Source: Arenicola marina
Lineage: Eukaryota; Annelida; Polychaeta; Arenicolidae
Reading direction: 5' to 3'
Length of the DNA stretch: 64,000 bases
Assembly (NCBI GenBank): GCA_964019135.1
Contig: OZ025260.1
Span: 35,892,254-35,956,253, forward strand
Under the pieces are notes generated by a model that was not told where the DNA came from, made no database searches, and was given only the letters and a program-made list of their open reading frames with translations. Made by a program: the position numbers and the translations under genes. Of the stretch, positions 43,101 through 55,274 are shown piece after piece; position 1 is the stretch's first letter, and each line of letters opens with the position of its first letter.

Positions 43101-44897
43101 TGGAGGTGTGTGGTCGGAGTGGGTTGAGGGATGGAGCTGTGTGGTCGGAGTGGGTAGAGGGATGGAGGTGTGTGGTCGGAGTGGGTAGAGGGATGGAGGG
43201 GTGCGGTCGGAGTGGGTAGAGGGATGGACGGGTGTGGTCGGAGTGGGTTGAGCGATGGAGGTGTGTGGTCGGAGTGGGTAGAGGGATGGGGGGGTGTGGT
43301 CGGAGTGGGTTGAGGGATGGAGGTGTGTGGTCGGAGTGGGTTGAGGGATGGACGGGTGTGGTTGTAGTGGGTAGAGGGATGGAGGTGTGTGGTCGGAGTG
43401 GGTTGAGGGATGGAGGGGTGTGGTTGTAGTGGGTAGAGGGATGGATGTGTGTGGTCGGAGTGGGTAGAGGGATGGAGGGGTGTGGTCGGAGTGGGTAGAG
43501 GGATGGAGGGGTGGGGTCGGAGTGGGTAGAGAGATGGAGGGGTGTGGTCGGAGTGGGTTGAGGGATGGAGGTGTGTTGTCGGAGTGGGTTGAGGGATGGA
43601 GGTGTGTGGTCGGAGTGGGTAGAGGGATGGAGGTGTGTGGTCGGAGTGGGTTGAGGGATGGAGGGGTGTGGTTGGAGTGGGTAGAGCGATGGAGAGGTGT
43701 GGTCGGAGTGGGTAGAGGGATGGAGGTGTGTGGTCGGAGTGGGTTGAGAGATGGAGGTGTGTGGTCGGAGTGGGTTGAGGGATGGAGGGGTGTGGCCGGA
43801 GTGGGTTGAGGGTCGGCGTGGGTTGAGGGATGGAGGGGTGTGGTCGGAGTGGGTAGAGAGATGGAGGTGTGTGGTCGGAGTGGGTTGAGGGATGGAGGTG
43901 TGTGGTCGGAGTGGGTTGAGGGATGGAGGGGTGTGGCCGGAGTGGGTAGAGAGATGGAGGTGTGTGGTCGGAGTGGGTTGACGGAAGGAGGGGTGTGGTT
44001 GTAGTGGGTGGAGGGATGGAGGTGTGTGTTCGGAGTGGGTTGAGGGATGGAGGTGTGTGGTCGGAGTGGGTTAAGGGATGGACGGGTGTGGTTGTAGTGG
44101 GTAGAGGGATGGAGGTGTGTGGTCGGAGTGGGTTGAGGGATGGAGGGGTGTGGTTGTAGTGGGTAGAGGGATGGATGTGTGTGGTCGGAGTGGGTAGAGG
44201 GATGGAGGGGTGTGGTCGGAGTGGGTAGAGGGATGGAGGTGTGTGGTCGGAGTGGGTAGAGGGATGGGGGTGTGTGGTCGGAGTGGGTAGAGGGATGGAG
44301 GTGTGTGGTCGGAGTGGGTTGAGGGATGGAGGTGTGTGGTCGGAGTGGGTAGAGGGATGGACGGGTGTGGTCGGAGTGGGTAGAGGGATGGTGGTGTGTG
44401 GTCGGAGTGGGTAGAGGGATGGGGGTGTGTGGTCGGAGTGGGTAGAGGGATGGAGGTGTGTGGTCGGAGTGGGTTGAGGGATGGAGGTGTGTGGTCGGAG
44501 TGGGTAGAGGGATGGACGGGTGTGGTCGGAGTGGGTAGAGGGATGGGGGTGTGTGGTCGGAGTGGGTAGAGGGATGGAGGTGTGTGGTCGGAGTGGGTTG
44601 AGGGATGGAGGTGTGTGGTCGGAGTGGGTAGAGGGATGGACGGGTGTGGTCGGAGTGGGTAGAGGGATGGTGGTGTGTGGTCGGAGTGGGTAGAGGGATG
44701 GAGGGGTGTGGTTGTAGTGGCTAGGAGGATGGATGGGTGTGGTTGGAGTGGGTAGAGGGATGGCGGGGTGTGGTCGGAGTGGGTAGAGGGATGGAGGGGT
44801 GTGGTCGGAGTGGGTAGAGGGATGGAGGGGTCTGCTTGTAGTGGGTTGAGGGATGGTGGTGTGTGTTCGGAGTGGGTAGAGGGATGGACGGGTGTGG
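37191..44897. repeat. 31-bp minisatellite, about 240 copies
   Basis: The unit starts gatggaggggtgtggttgga and closes gtgggtagagc. It repeats at 31 bases over 7.7 kb and is interrupted once by a SINE (40977-41167). Two monomer types divide the array: left of about 41280 units mostly read ggttggagtgggtagagc; to the right they mostly read ggtcggagtgggttgagg with gatggaggtg. Intermediate blocks also repeat as groups, for example a roughly 280-bp block near 40390-40650 that recurs at 40670-40900. Since 31 is not a multiple of three, each frame cycles through the unit, giving long but meaningless His/Pro/Ser/Thr or Gly/Val/Trp/Arg frames. Each unit has several G runs on one strand. Confidence 0.97.
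40977..41167 (-). mobile_element. tRNA-derived SINE with 15-bp target duplication
   Basis: On the minus strand a tRNA-like head (41167 to about 41089) contains an A box (tggtgtagtggttagcgc) and a perfect B box (ggttcgaatcc). It is followed by a tRNA-unrelated body and a tail of tandem attcc. GGGTAGAGCGATGGA lies on both sides (40962-40976 and 41168-41182); in the undisturbed 31-bp array this word occurs once per unit, so the flanking pair is a real target duplication. The acceptor-stem halves do not pair, so it is not a working tRNA gene. The partner LINE is unknown. Confidence 0.9.
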
Positions 44898-47800
44898 ATC
44901 TAGACTGATAGAGTTCTTCCTGGTCTTTCAGGGAGCACAACCTGGACAGATGGTGAAAGCTACTCTCTACTCCCTCTTAAAGAAGAAATTACAGATTATT
45001 TACAGAAGTGCCACATATACGTTTTGGTTGTAAACATTATATATTTCAGATGGTTAATTAGCAACTGCGAAATACTCCGCGAGGTTTTCTCGGTCCCATT
45101 TCCGTTATAACGGAGAACCCCGATGTTCAGTCTGACTGACACTGACCGATATTAAGAGGAAGATGTAATACTTTTTTGGGTCAATTCAAATGCAAATTTC
45201 TTCGATTTGCCAAGGAAACTTACCGACGCAAATGAGTTCAAAGATATAATTGCCTTTGAACTAGGATTTGCTTTAGCATGGGATGAGAAATGACGAGAAG
45301 ATACGTAGTGGGCAGGTCGCAAACGGGAACTGGTATCGCAGCGACGTCTGGTAGAGAAACTGGCGGAAGAGCCGTGGATGTGGGAGCCGGTGGAGGGTAC
45401 CGTAGGGCGGGGGGGGGGGTAGAGGAGGAGAAGGAAGAAGTGGGAGGGAGACGGGGGACGGGGGAGGGGAGAGGGAGAGGGAGTGTGGCAAGGTACAGCG
45501 GCCAGGGATAGGGGGGAGAGACAGATGGGGAAGAGGCAGGGAATAAGGCGGGGCAAGGGGGCAGGAGTGAAAGGGGATGGTGGGAGGGGGAGGAGAGGGG
45601 GAAGGGGGGTGGGACGGTGAGAGAAAGGAAGGGGAAGAGGGGGGTGGGAGAGGTGACCTATCAGCCTTGCTGCGCGTCCAGTGGGAGTCAGCTCCTGCCG
45701 CCAGGGGAAGTGAGATTGCGGCACGCCATTCACTTTAAACCGGGGGCAGGACGTGATGCGTCCATGCAGGGCCAAGACGGTCCTGCCAAAGGGAAGGACA
45801 GAGGGGTTTTGGGGCTCTGAATGAACAAGGGTGTTAGGTCGACTAACACATCAGATGGAGCGACCCGACGATAGCGGCCACGTCAGCCTGTAACAAGAGG
45901 CCGTGCGAGGACCATACAGATCACGGGCCATGCCGGGTAAGGAACAGTTGCCCGGAAATGACCTCTCCGATGGTCAAGTTCATCCTTTCCCGATGGGCAC
46001 GGCCGCTGATAGGGTGCGTTGTCGCCCGAAAACGGTTTATCCCTTACACGTCATTAGAAAACACAGCAGACCTACATACAATAACGCCATTTACACAATC
46101 ACTACCAGGTAGGTAAGTATGGAACGTGGTACACAACCGAAACTTAAATTAGACTGTTGAAGACGAAGACAGAAGACCTTTCACACGAGGACCTAGTAAA
46201 TGGGGAGGTGGGATATAGTGAGCCACACATGTCGTGTTACATTGGGTGGACGGCAGTGAACTCCCGTCGTCTGCAGAGCCATATTCCATATGTACTCACC
46301 TGTTGCTCAGTCCCTTTTCCTGTTTCTAGTGATTTGTAATATCCATCGCTGAAGTACTACGATACAGCCGAAAATGAAACCGTCGACAGAAAATAGAGTG
46401 TTAAAGGTCGTTGTTGCACGTTGCACGTCAGAATGCACGAAGTAACTACATGTATATAGCCTTCAGGTTATAGGGTGTCCGCGATGTAATGTATATTGCT
46501 CCCCAGCTTGCCTCCCGTGCCATACGTGTGCTCGCTTTCTACTTAAAAAGAACTTCCCGTGGGCACTCGTGCGTGGGGGTTCATCAGGGTGGCTTTACTA
46601 TATATATCACGTTTAGCACAGTCTAATCTGAATATATATATATATACATGCCACAAGAAAGGGGTAGCCAGTATGTACCAAAAACAAAAGCTGAGATACG
46701 TAAGACTAAGATTAAAGGAAAAATAAGGCATACGCAATAATATAAATGACTCTCACCATTACTACCTGTTAGGCACGACTCTTGTGCCATGTACCATTGT
46801 TGGTCAGAATTGGAGAATAAAGACGATTTATGTTTCAAACCGCTAAGTGAACAGGAGCCTCTTTCCCGGCTTGACTCCAATGACGCGGAGCCGCTGACCT
46901 TCCGGCCCAACATCTGCGGTCGCCAACAGAAATGACCACATCATCCTCTTATGCCAACACAAAGGCATGCGATCCAAAACCTTTGTTGCACAACGGCAGT
47001 TTTAATACGATATCTTTCTTTGGTGATAGGCAAATATTTACAGCTTCCGTTCCAAGCCTTATACACGCAGTGTCTAATTATGCAAGTCGTTCACTTACAA
47101 TTTGTGAGCATAGTCTGCGTTTTCGTTTGTTATGCGTCGACGTGCAAGGCCATCATTTCGGGCCAAGTTCAAGGTCATGGCGGGCCGTAGGTCACACTCA
47201 GCCGTCTGGATCGCGTACCACAGCTTGTGGTCATGCACCCAACCACCCACCCACTAACCACCCACATTCACACCCACTCTGTTCCACCCCCTCCCCCTCA
47301 TCTAATACATCACTGAGGCCCTCCGTACAAGAGAAGTTGACGGTCAGACAGTAAAGGTCAGCACCCTTGGGATGGGAACGGTAAAAAGCCTCCGCGACAG
47401 GTCAGCCTCCTTCGGACTGAGTCTGACGGCTGCTTGCTGAGCACGCTACACAACCCTCCATTGAAAGGCGAGTGTGGACGGGTACGGCCATCCGTGGGCT
47501 GCTCTGTTCACGTTGGTCCGTCGTGTCTGCAGTAAGTGGCAGTTACGGCGCTCATGGGAGGGGGTGGGGGGGCGGGCGGGGCTACATATAGTTAGGGAAA
47601 TACATATGTGCCGCCCAAATGACCCCTTTTTCGCCTGTTTTTTCTCAATCCCCGGGACAGACATCTGCAGTTTCTCTTGATGTGCCCATCTGAGACTGAA
47701 AATGACAGCTTTTGACTACATATTCCAGTTGATATCGATATACCTTGCAAGACAGTCAGTGTCTATTTTGGATGCCCTTTCAACCAAACAGTTTCCTTTC

Positions 47801-47978
47801 AATGACCACTAAATCATACTCTTTTCTCTCGCTCTCCATATGACCCCCTTAGGAATGTAGTGGCCCCCGGGGGCCCGCCATATGGCAGGATGAAGTAGAT
47901 TGCCGCTGAGACTAGTGGGCCAGAGGTATATGAGCCAAGGACGCATAAGTCAGACAAAAGAAAAAACTCGATGGTTTA

Positions 47979-48249
47979 TAACCAGAGAGAGAGGGATCGG
48001 AGAGAGGGCAAGCAAGTACTAGTGAAACCGTTCTTTTATCGCGTTTCTTTCTTTATTAGCTAATTGCTTGCAAATCATTTTCAGCTCAAAACACGTTAAC
48101 AAATACGAGCGAAATACCCTTTGGCTTCTGCTCTTGTCACGATAAATGTTTTGTAAAAATGTACCGAATGAATGTAATTTGTGGCAATAAACGGATTATT
48201 ATAACCAGACAGAGAGGGGTCGGAAAGAGGGCAAGAAAGTACTAGTGAA
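47979..48249. repeat. Direct repeat pair, about 50 bp, 220 bp apart
   Basis: tataaccagagagagaggga and the following bases to 48028 recur with a few changes at 48199-48249, ending in both cases with caag.aagtactagtgaaa. The sequence between is AT-rich and non-coding. It could be a local duplication or the flanks of a small insertion. Confidence 0.7.
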
Positions 48250-49877
48250 ATAAGCCAGACAGATCAGATGGGGGGGGGGGGGGCAAATCCAACCCTCCCC
48301 TCTTCTACCGTGGAGGCCGGTTTAATTGTATTCCTTTTATTTGGACCCTCCCCCTCTTCTCTTGAGGCTCCCCTGCCCCTCCTAGTTTGCTGTGACCCCC
48401 TGTTTTTGGCTGCGACCCTCGGTATCCAGAGAGACATGGCAAGAGTTCAACGCCACCCCCCCCCCCACCCCCCAAACCCCACCTCCGCGGCTCGCCCAAT
48501 TGTAGCACTGCATTCATGGATTATTGATTCGCTCCCGTCGTCTGAAATCTTAATAGCTTCACTATTTGGGTTTTCCACTTCCACGATTCTCGCGTGCTAT
48601 TCGTAACACCTACCCATGACCTCCGACGCCCCCCCCCCCCCGCAATAAGCCATCCCACCCGCAGGAGACAGACACCACCCAAGGCCCCCCGAGAGGCTTA
48701 CCCTGAGCCCCTCCATTAACAACATCTCGTGTTGACACCCCTGGGGCAGGAGGCTCACACAATTCGCGTGTTTCGCAGCGGCACACATTTCATTGGCTAC
48801 AGCATTCGTCCCGCTTAACGATAATCGCCACATACTATGTACCACAAATATCGTAAGGACGATGGTGGAACTTTTGCCCAGTTTAACGTCATTTCGTCTC
48901 CAGGACGCCTGCGTGGTTTGTGGCCATATTGACCTTCACCTTGACTTGCTCCATACAATGTCACCGAACAAGCGGAGCGACTGAGTGTAAAGTCTTGGTT
49001 ATCTAATACTAATACTAACTACTATAATTATTATTGTCTTGTACAGCACGTAAAAATAAACGATTATTCTCGCAAATCATACAAGAAAAAAGAATACAGA
49101 AACAAAATATACTGGCGGATCCAAAATGTACGCCCTAACCCCCCTCCTATTTGGGCGTGGAGGGCAGCGCAAATTGTACTCAACTTTAGCTTAAGTTATC
49201 ACACCCATTGTTGCGACATTTGGGTGTGACTGCCCTCCCCACCTCCTCTCCGCGGATCGTCATTTTTTTTCCAAAGCACGAAATAATTCATTCTTCAATC
49301 TAGAATCTTCGTGGAACGGTTAAATCTTGTTATCTTACGCGCACGATGATGTGATAGACAGTGGCAGAAAACAAGCTTTAGTCATAGTGTCCCGTTTAAA
49401 AATGTTCTAGTGAAGTTAGGTGTCAAGAAGCGGACGCCACAGTATTCGTCAGGCTACATACGCCAAGCTGGACCACTGCACAATAACGGAAGGAAGGATG
49501 TGGAAAAGCCTCGAAGGTGGATAGGAGGTAATCTAATAGGATGGGACGACTGATGAGATCGGGGAGCCGCGCCACGGTACTACCCCTTCACCCCCGCCCT
49601 CCCCCATCACTAGTTATCGCTATTACAGGTTGCGTAATCGCAGCAGCGCCGAAGGTCCCATATCAAGAAAACTGCCCCCCCCCCCGCCCTACCTCTTCCC
49701 CCACCCGCCGCCACATGGCAGCGATCTGGTTAAAGTGTCGAATGGCTGCATCTTCTTCGGGGAGGCGTCAACTCTCGTAACAGCCGACGCTGTCACGCCG
49801 AACAATTGCCGTGGAAACGAGCGCTCGGGTACTTAGTGGGGGTAAGACGGTAATCGATGTCCCCCATCACCTTGACG

Positions 49878-49936
49878 TCTACGAGGGGGCTGGAGCTTAA
49901 GTCATCCGCCTGGAGCCCGTGGCTCCAATCCCTGGT
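49878..49936 (+). ncRNA. Possible degenerate tRNA-like sequence
   Basis: The words gcttaagtcatccgcctgga and gtggctccaatccctggtgg resemble the A-box and B-box spacing of a tRNA-derived repeat. The B-box core is imperfect and the acceptor stem is not evident, so this is a weak call for a decayed SINE head next to the first right-hand palindrome. Confidence 0.25.
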
Positions 49937-49954
49937 GGCTAATCATCAGTCTTG

Positions 49955-50100
49955 TTATGACGAAAATTGAAAATTTTCGTCATATGTCGGACGGTCGTGT
50001 TTTTTTGTCTGTTTCTATATATATATATTATGACGAAAATTGAAATTTTCAATTTTCGGCATATGTCGGTTGGTCGTGTTTGCTTGTGTGTATGTGTGTA
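49955..50100 (+). repeat. Two stacked terminal copies of the long repeat
   Basis: ttatgacgaaaattgaaaat begins at 49955 and a second, slightly different copy begins at 50028, each followed by catatgtcgg.yggtcgtgtt. Both are only the first 70 bases or so of the repeat, in + orientation. After about 50100 the sequence is unrelated until 51206. Confidence 0.8.
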
Positions 50101-51205
50101 AAAAAGAAACGCACGGGCACAGGGTAAACCACAAGCTGTAGGTAAGTCCAGGATAACAATATAATAGATAAAAACAGGCCAAAAACAGATCTGGGGAAAA
50201 CATATAACAGATGAAAACAGGTCTGGGGAAAATGAAATGGATCAAAACAGGCCTAAACGAGAATAGATCAAAATAGGCCAAAACAACAGTGAACAATCGT
50301 GAACAATTGCCACATTGCACACTTATGAATGAAAATGGAGACCCCGTGAGGGTAAATATGAGATGAATACTGAAACCAAGGTTTCAGGGGACCGAATAAG
50401 ACGTGTCTTCATCAGGGGCCGTTCACGTCTCATCGCTGTTTCTGATTGCACACCAAACTAGCCGATCGAGTCGCCGCCCCACAACATAGGATTCATAACA
50501 AACCCCAGTCGAGAAGGCGGCCCCGATCAGCTAGCATGGCGGCGAAATGGCCCAACAGCGATCTACCAGACTCTGATAGCAATAGGCTTGGTGAAAATAC
50601 TGAAACGGTATAGAAAATCATACCTAGTTCAGTGAACCTATAGAGTCTTGGTTACCTGGCGTGGCAGAGGCATCGAGTGAAGTCGCCAAGAAGGCTACTG
50701 CCTTTTATACCGACCCACCGTGTGTTCTGTGCACGCAAAACTAAAACTGCAAATGAGTAATTCAGAGCCAAAATGTGAGCATAGAATGAGAAGGCCAAAC
50801 CAAGGAGTGGTCGCGGTGAGGAATAAGGCCTAAACCGATGGTTATGTACAAGCCGGGTTGGGGCGGGTGGGCCAACTCATAATACAAACTGAATGCAGTC
50901 GCTCGGTCAACAAAGGACCGACTACAGACGAAGTAGCGATAATATGGAAGGCGAGGCGTATTATTTACTTACCAGGTAAATACCGTCCGTTATTGGATCG
51001 GAGCCTCAGACTATGGGATGACGGGAACCCCACACAAATAATTTAGGTACGCGTGGCTAGCCAATAGCCAAAATGCGTCGAATGGTCAAAACCGTGGGTG
51101 AACCTTAACTGTAAAAGGCAGGTGAAGTCAACTTGTAGCTCACAGTTGGATGCTAACAAGAGTACTTCTGACAGATGCTACTCCCGGTAACTTGACAAGA
51201 TATTT
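50101..51205. other. Unclassified insertion within a repeat end
   Basis: About 1.1 kb of unrelated DNA lies between two copies of the word ggcatatgtcggttggtcgt (with gtttgcttgtgtgt after it), at about 50058 and 51210. Near 50165-50285 there is a weak repeat of caggcc/caggtctgggga words, and near 50380-50425 a sequence reading, on the minus strand, cctgatgaagacacgtctt then ctgaaaccttgg. No open frame of note; the nature of the insertion is unknown. Confidence 0.5.
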
Positions 51206-52022
51206 TTGGCATATGTCGGTTGGTCGTGTTTGCTTGTGTGTTTGTTATGACGAAAATTGAAATTTTCAATTTTCGGCATATGTCGGTTGGTCGTGTTTGT
51301 TTGTTTGTAATGTGTAAGTATGTCTGTTCCACTCGGAAATTACAAGTTTCATTGCGTCCTTACGGATGCACATATCGGTTTGCAATTGTTATTGCCTAAT
51401 AGCAACGCAATAGGGCTACAACATATTCGTCACGCAGGTCGAAAGGTCAAAGGTCAAGGTCACAGCAATTTTTTTTAAAATAACTAAAAACACTTATATC
51501 TGGTTAGTTTCAAAATGTGCTACCCTTCCAGGCGCAGCTTTCTTGTATTGTTCACTTTTTGATGCGTAATACTCATTTTCGAGGAAAACGAGGTCATAGG
51601 TTTTTCCGACAACGCACTAAATGACCTCTGTCAGTTTTTTTCGATTTTTGGCACATTTGCCATCAAGCTATCGCTATGATGTTCAAATATGTCATAGAAA
51701 GATGACGTCACTTTCGGTACTTACAAAAAATCATCCAAAATCCGAAAAAAATCACAAAAATGCGAGAGTAGCATTATATTGTAGGAAAAGTAGTTCCTCG
51801 TATAGCTACAAGCTAAAAACAATACGTTCCTATCTTACTTCCGGTTCCAGGGCCGACGACATTTCTCTATGGGACTTCCCATGTTAAAGCGCTGTATCTT
51901 TAGGCTGGGAAAAATGTTTTGTCGCGCATTTCACAAGTGCCTCCAGCAAACAACACCGCGATTTTTTCGTTCGTTGAACATGACGTCTAGTAGCCACAGT
52001 GCTTACCATATGCAATTAGAGC

Positions 52023-53457
52023 AGAGTTCAGAGTTCAGAGTTCATTTCATTTATTTAACCAAAACAAATAAATCTGTTGTTACATGAATACATACGCATT
52101 ACATAGGTATTGCAGGTTAGGAGACACAGGCTAAGATTAATTAATCGCTAACGCCTGGCCACCTTATAATATCAGTTCACACAAAAAAATGCTTAGATGG
52201 CGGAACACGCAAATAGAACATAAAAACAAACAAAACGTATCATACAGAGGGTAAACGTTTGGACTAAATTTTAACGAACCACCCCCATCATTAGACCCAC
52301 CTCTCCAAAACAAACACTTACCCCTCCATAAATAAATGTTAATACTGGCATATGCAGCAGTTTTCAATGGTACAGTCGTAGGAGTAATTATCTAGAATAA
52401 TGATTTTGTTGTAGTTTGCGAATCCATGTATGCTGTGCGTGTCTATTTTAGAGAGAACACTGGTGGGCTCATTATTAATTAGATCAACAAGACTATGTCT
52501 GATACACTTAAGAGCAAAGGAATGTCTGGCTCTACTGGTAAAGACATACGATTTACGTCTGGTATTATGATGGTGTATATCACAAAGCGAAGTAAGCGGT
52601 AGATTCAAAAAGTATTCTGGAAGAATTCCCTTCTTTTGTTTGTAATAAAATTTTAGCAGCTGTAGTTTATGTATGTCTGTTATCTTTAGGCATCGCAGTT
52701 GTTTAAATAGAGGCTCGGAGTGCGCATTCCATTTACTTAGCGTAATTGCCCTCATTGCCTTTTTCTGTAATCTAAACAAACTGGTGTTATCATAACCCCA
52801 TAGCAGGACCCCTGTTGTTATATGAGGCAGAATCAATGAATTATACAGGCTTAGTAAAACGTGTTGGGGAAGGATATGTTTCAGTCTATGCATAATGCCA
52901 ATGGATTTGTTTATTTTGTTTGCAATTTTTCTTACATGATTATGCCACTTAAGATGTTTACTTATGGTGATACCCAACAGATTGAATTCATCAACACACT
53001 CCAAATGCGTATTGTTAATTGACAACTCTATTGGGTTTACTTTTCTTTGTGGCGTATAAAATAGCATATATTTAGATTTCTCTATGTTAAGAACTAGCCG
53101 ATTTGCAGACAACCACTCATTTATTTTTCTAAGTTCTGCATTTATAATAATAGAGGATGTTCCAGTTGTCGATAAGTTAAGTGAAAAGAAAAGCGTGGTA
53201 TCATCCGCATATATTATATATTTAAAGAATTTACTCCACTGTTCTATGTCATTAATATAAATTATGAATAATAATGGTCCTAGAATGGAACCTTGTGGTA
53301 CACCTGTCGTTATGTTCGTCATGTTTGACGTGACGTCATCCAGACAAACACATTGCGATCTATTTGTTAAATAATTCTCCAGTAAACTCAGGGCCATTCC
53401 GCGGATTCCGTAATGATTTATTTTTTTGATTAATATGTCATGATCAATAGTGTCGAA
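52023..53457 (-). mobile_element. 5'-truncated LINE (Jockey/CR1-like)
   Basis: About 1.43 kb on the minus strand interrupts unit 1 between ...attagagca and aatagtgacgtcac..., two words that are adjacent in the other units. It carries the C-terminal part of a reverse transcriptase, a 3' UTR of about 315 bases and a tail of tandem gaactct. The 5' part of the element is missing, as is usual for LINE insertions. I see no clear target duplication. A second copy of its 3' end is at 9298-9435. Confidence 0.9.
52339..53457 (-). pseudogene. LINE reverse transcriptase, N-terminally truncated
   Basis: An open frame of 372 LINE-derived residues from FDTIDHDIL (RT motif A) through GVPQGSILGPLLF (motif B) and YADDTT (motif C, the catalytic pair of Asp) to a Cys-rich end near CTIENCCICQY. 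Fingers upstream of motif A and the endonuclease are missing, so it cannot support retrotransposition alone. No stop or frameshift breaks the remaining part, which suggests a fairly recent insertion. The frame stays open into the host repeat for four more codons (gtgacgtcacta, to 53469), but there is no ATG there; a real start is absent. The motif spellings fit the Jockey/CR1/L2 group rather than RTE or R2. Confidence 0.92.
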
Positions 53458-55274
53458 TAGTGACGTCACAAGATTCTTTTAAAATTTGGCCAATGGTGAA
53501 AGATACGGCTTTTTTGGTGTTAGCAGAGGCTCCCACGGGTGTCCTATTCAAGCCATCACTCAATGCTTGCAGCTGTAGATGGATAATACTAAGCTGAATC
53601 ATAATCTGTCAACATGGTTTCATAGCCACATTACTTTTCGGTATATAGTCGAAATAGTTTAACATGGGATCCTATGGGGAAACATGAACTTGATCAAATA
53701 TGACCTACTTCCGCTCAAGCTATTTCAGTCTCCTTTGCCACACAGTGAGGTAATATCACCTTAAAGCAAGTTATAAGAAAAACATGGCGATCTCTGTATT
53801 ACTTTTTGTTTCCATGGCAACGAAGCCACTGGCCCAATGATAAACATACAGATTCTTGCCCATTGAAAGAAAAATCGTCAAAAATCAGATAAAAATGGTA
53901 AAATTGCATTCTTTTCGCCAACTAGTTGCCAATAAGCATCTTCAGATTACTTAGTGCTTTAATTAGGCGGAGGTTGTCTAGTTATGGCGCTAGGGCGCTC
54001 CGAAGTGGGACGACACCTTCGCGGGGCCCCCAATGATGAGTGAACGGAGATTGTGTCCATCTTTAAAACAACGTCAAAATTAAGAAAAACATGCCAGAGC
54101 TGTGATCTTTACGCCAAATGTTGGGGACCATTGATCGGCAGAGAACTAGCAAACGAAACAAATGAGTTGCTATATCACTTGCATGCAGTGTTCTTTGTTC
54201 TTGTCCTAGGACTCCGTGTCTCCGCAATGATGAACTAATGCAACTTTTGGCCATTTCGTCAAGCCATAGCTGAAGGTCTATTCATTCTATCGCCTAGCTC
54301 TTCAATCGAATATGTTGTGGCAGTAAACCTTGGCGTAACGGCCACTTAGACGTTGTCGTGCATCACGTCATAACGTCACTATGACGTCATGACGTCACAC
54401 ATCTTACGTAAGCTATTACTCAGCTATTATAAGGTATGGCGACTTTCGGGTCACTTGACGTTGCAGGTCGTGTTCAGGGACAGTTTGTGCCGTGTGTAAC
54501 TTTTGGCGCAGGAGATAAGTATGCGTCAAAAATGACGTCATAGCTAACGTGCCCCTACGAAATGTTGGGTTTGCTTTATTTTCAGCCACTTTGGCAATAG
54601 CTGTCATAACCCGAGTTGCTAAGTAGACATATTAAAGAAATAGAAGCCATCTTGAGCATTTGCGCGAACGTCAAATGACGTCATGTCACGTCACGATGAC
54701 GTATTATTAGATGAAAAGTAAAATTCGTAGCGCCATTCATAATGAGTCAAGCAATCGCTCTTGAGAACAAAATTTCATGTTCACTTAAACACGTCGTCTT
54801 CAGAGACACCTATGGCGAGGGGGCTAAATGAGCGTCAACGTCATAGCTTACGTGCTCCTACGGAAGTTTGGGCCTGCTCTATGTTCATCTAATTTTGCAA
54901 TAGCTACCATCACCCACAAGTTCATGAGTTCACCCATGATTTCGTAAGTAGGTATACCTAACAAAATAGAAGCCATCGCGAATATTATCGTGATCGTCAA
55001 ATAAAGTTCGTGAAGTCACGAAGACATAATAAATAAAAGATACGAAAGTACCGTTAATATTGCTTCAAGAGAATCGCCTTGGCTTCAAACTGGATGTCCA
55101 ATTAAGCTCCGCCTACAGTGCCACACTGCTTGTCGAAGGCAGCATTTAGCCCAAATTGCCCCTATAAGGCCCTTTAGCCGAAATTGGCCCTGACGACTCG
55201 TAACGTCGCCATTAATACAGCTCCTAAATGTACTTATGTATTTTCGTCCTCGACCTATGTTCAAATATCTCTTG

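Larger units (their letters stand above)
44898..49954. other. No convincing gene
   Basis: Includes a purine-rich stretch (about 45400-45660) giving Pro/Leu/Ser-rich minus-strand frames, a TA run at 46628-46648, and C runs near 48440-48480, 48628 and 49675. A direct repeat lies at 47979-48249. None of the longer frames, such as 46932-47354, shows a domain or splice context I trust. Confidence 0.4.
51245..55274 (+). repeat. Long non-coding repeat, right unit 1 (with LINE inserted)
   Basis: Starts at the palindrome at 51245. Without the LINE it is about 2.6 kb and aligns with unit 2 along its length, including the landmarks ggttccagggccgac, ccatggcaacgaagccactg and catcttgagcatttgcgcga. Its last 480 bases (from about 54790) match the end of unit 2, not the minisatellite end of unit 3. 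No open frame of its own is convincing. Confidence 0.85.

Noticed and set aside
45152-45775. 207-codon minus-strand frame, Pro/Leu/Ser-rich
   Set aside because: It reflects a purine-rich strand (45400-45660). The unique ends show no domain, signal peptide or splice context.
46932-47354. 140-codon plus-strand frame
   Set aside because: No recognisable domain, a low-complexity His/Pro/Ser end and no supporting splice or polyA signals.
50380-50425. Minus-strand cctgatgaagacacgtctt followed by ctgaaacc, considered as a hammerhead ribozyme or Penelope-like end
   Set aside because: CTGATGA and GAAA are present with a short helix between, but about a dozen unpaired bases separate the helix from GAAA, and I could not form stems I and III. 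It may be related to such ends but does not meet the core pattern.
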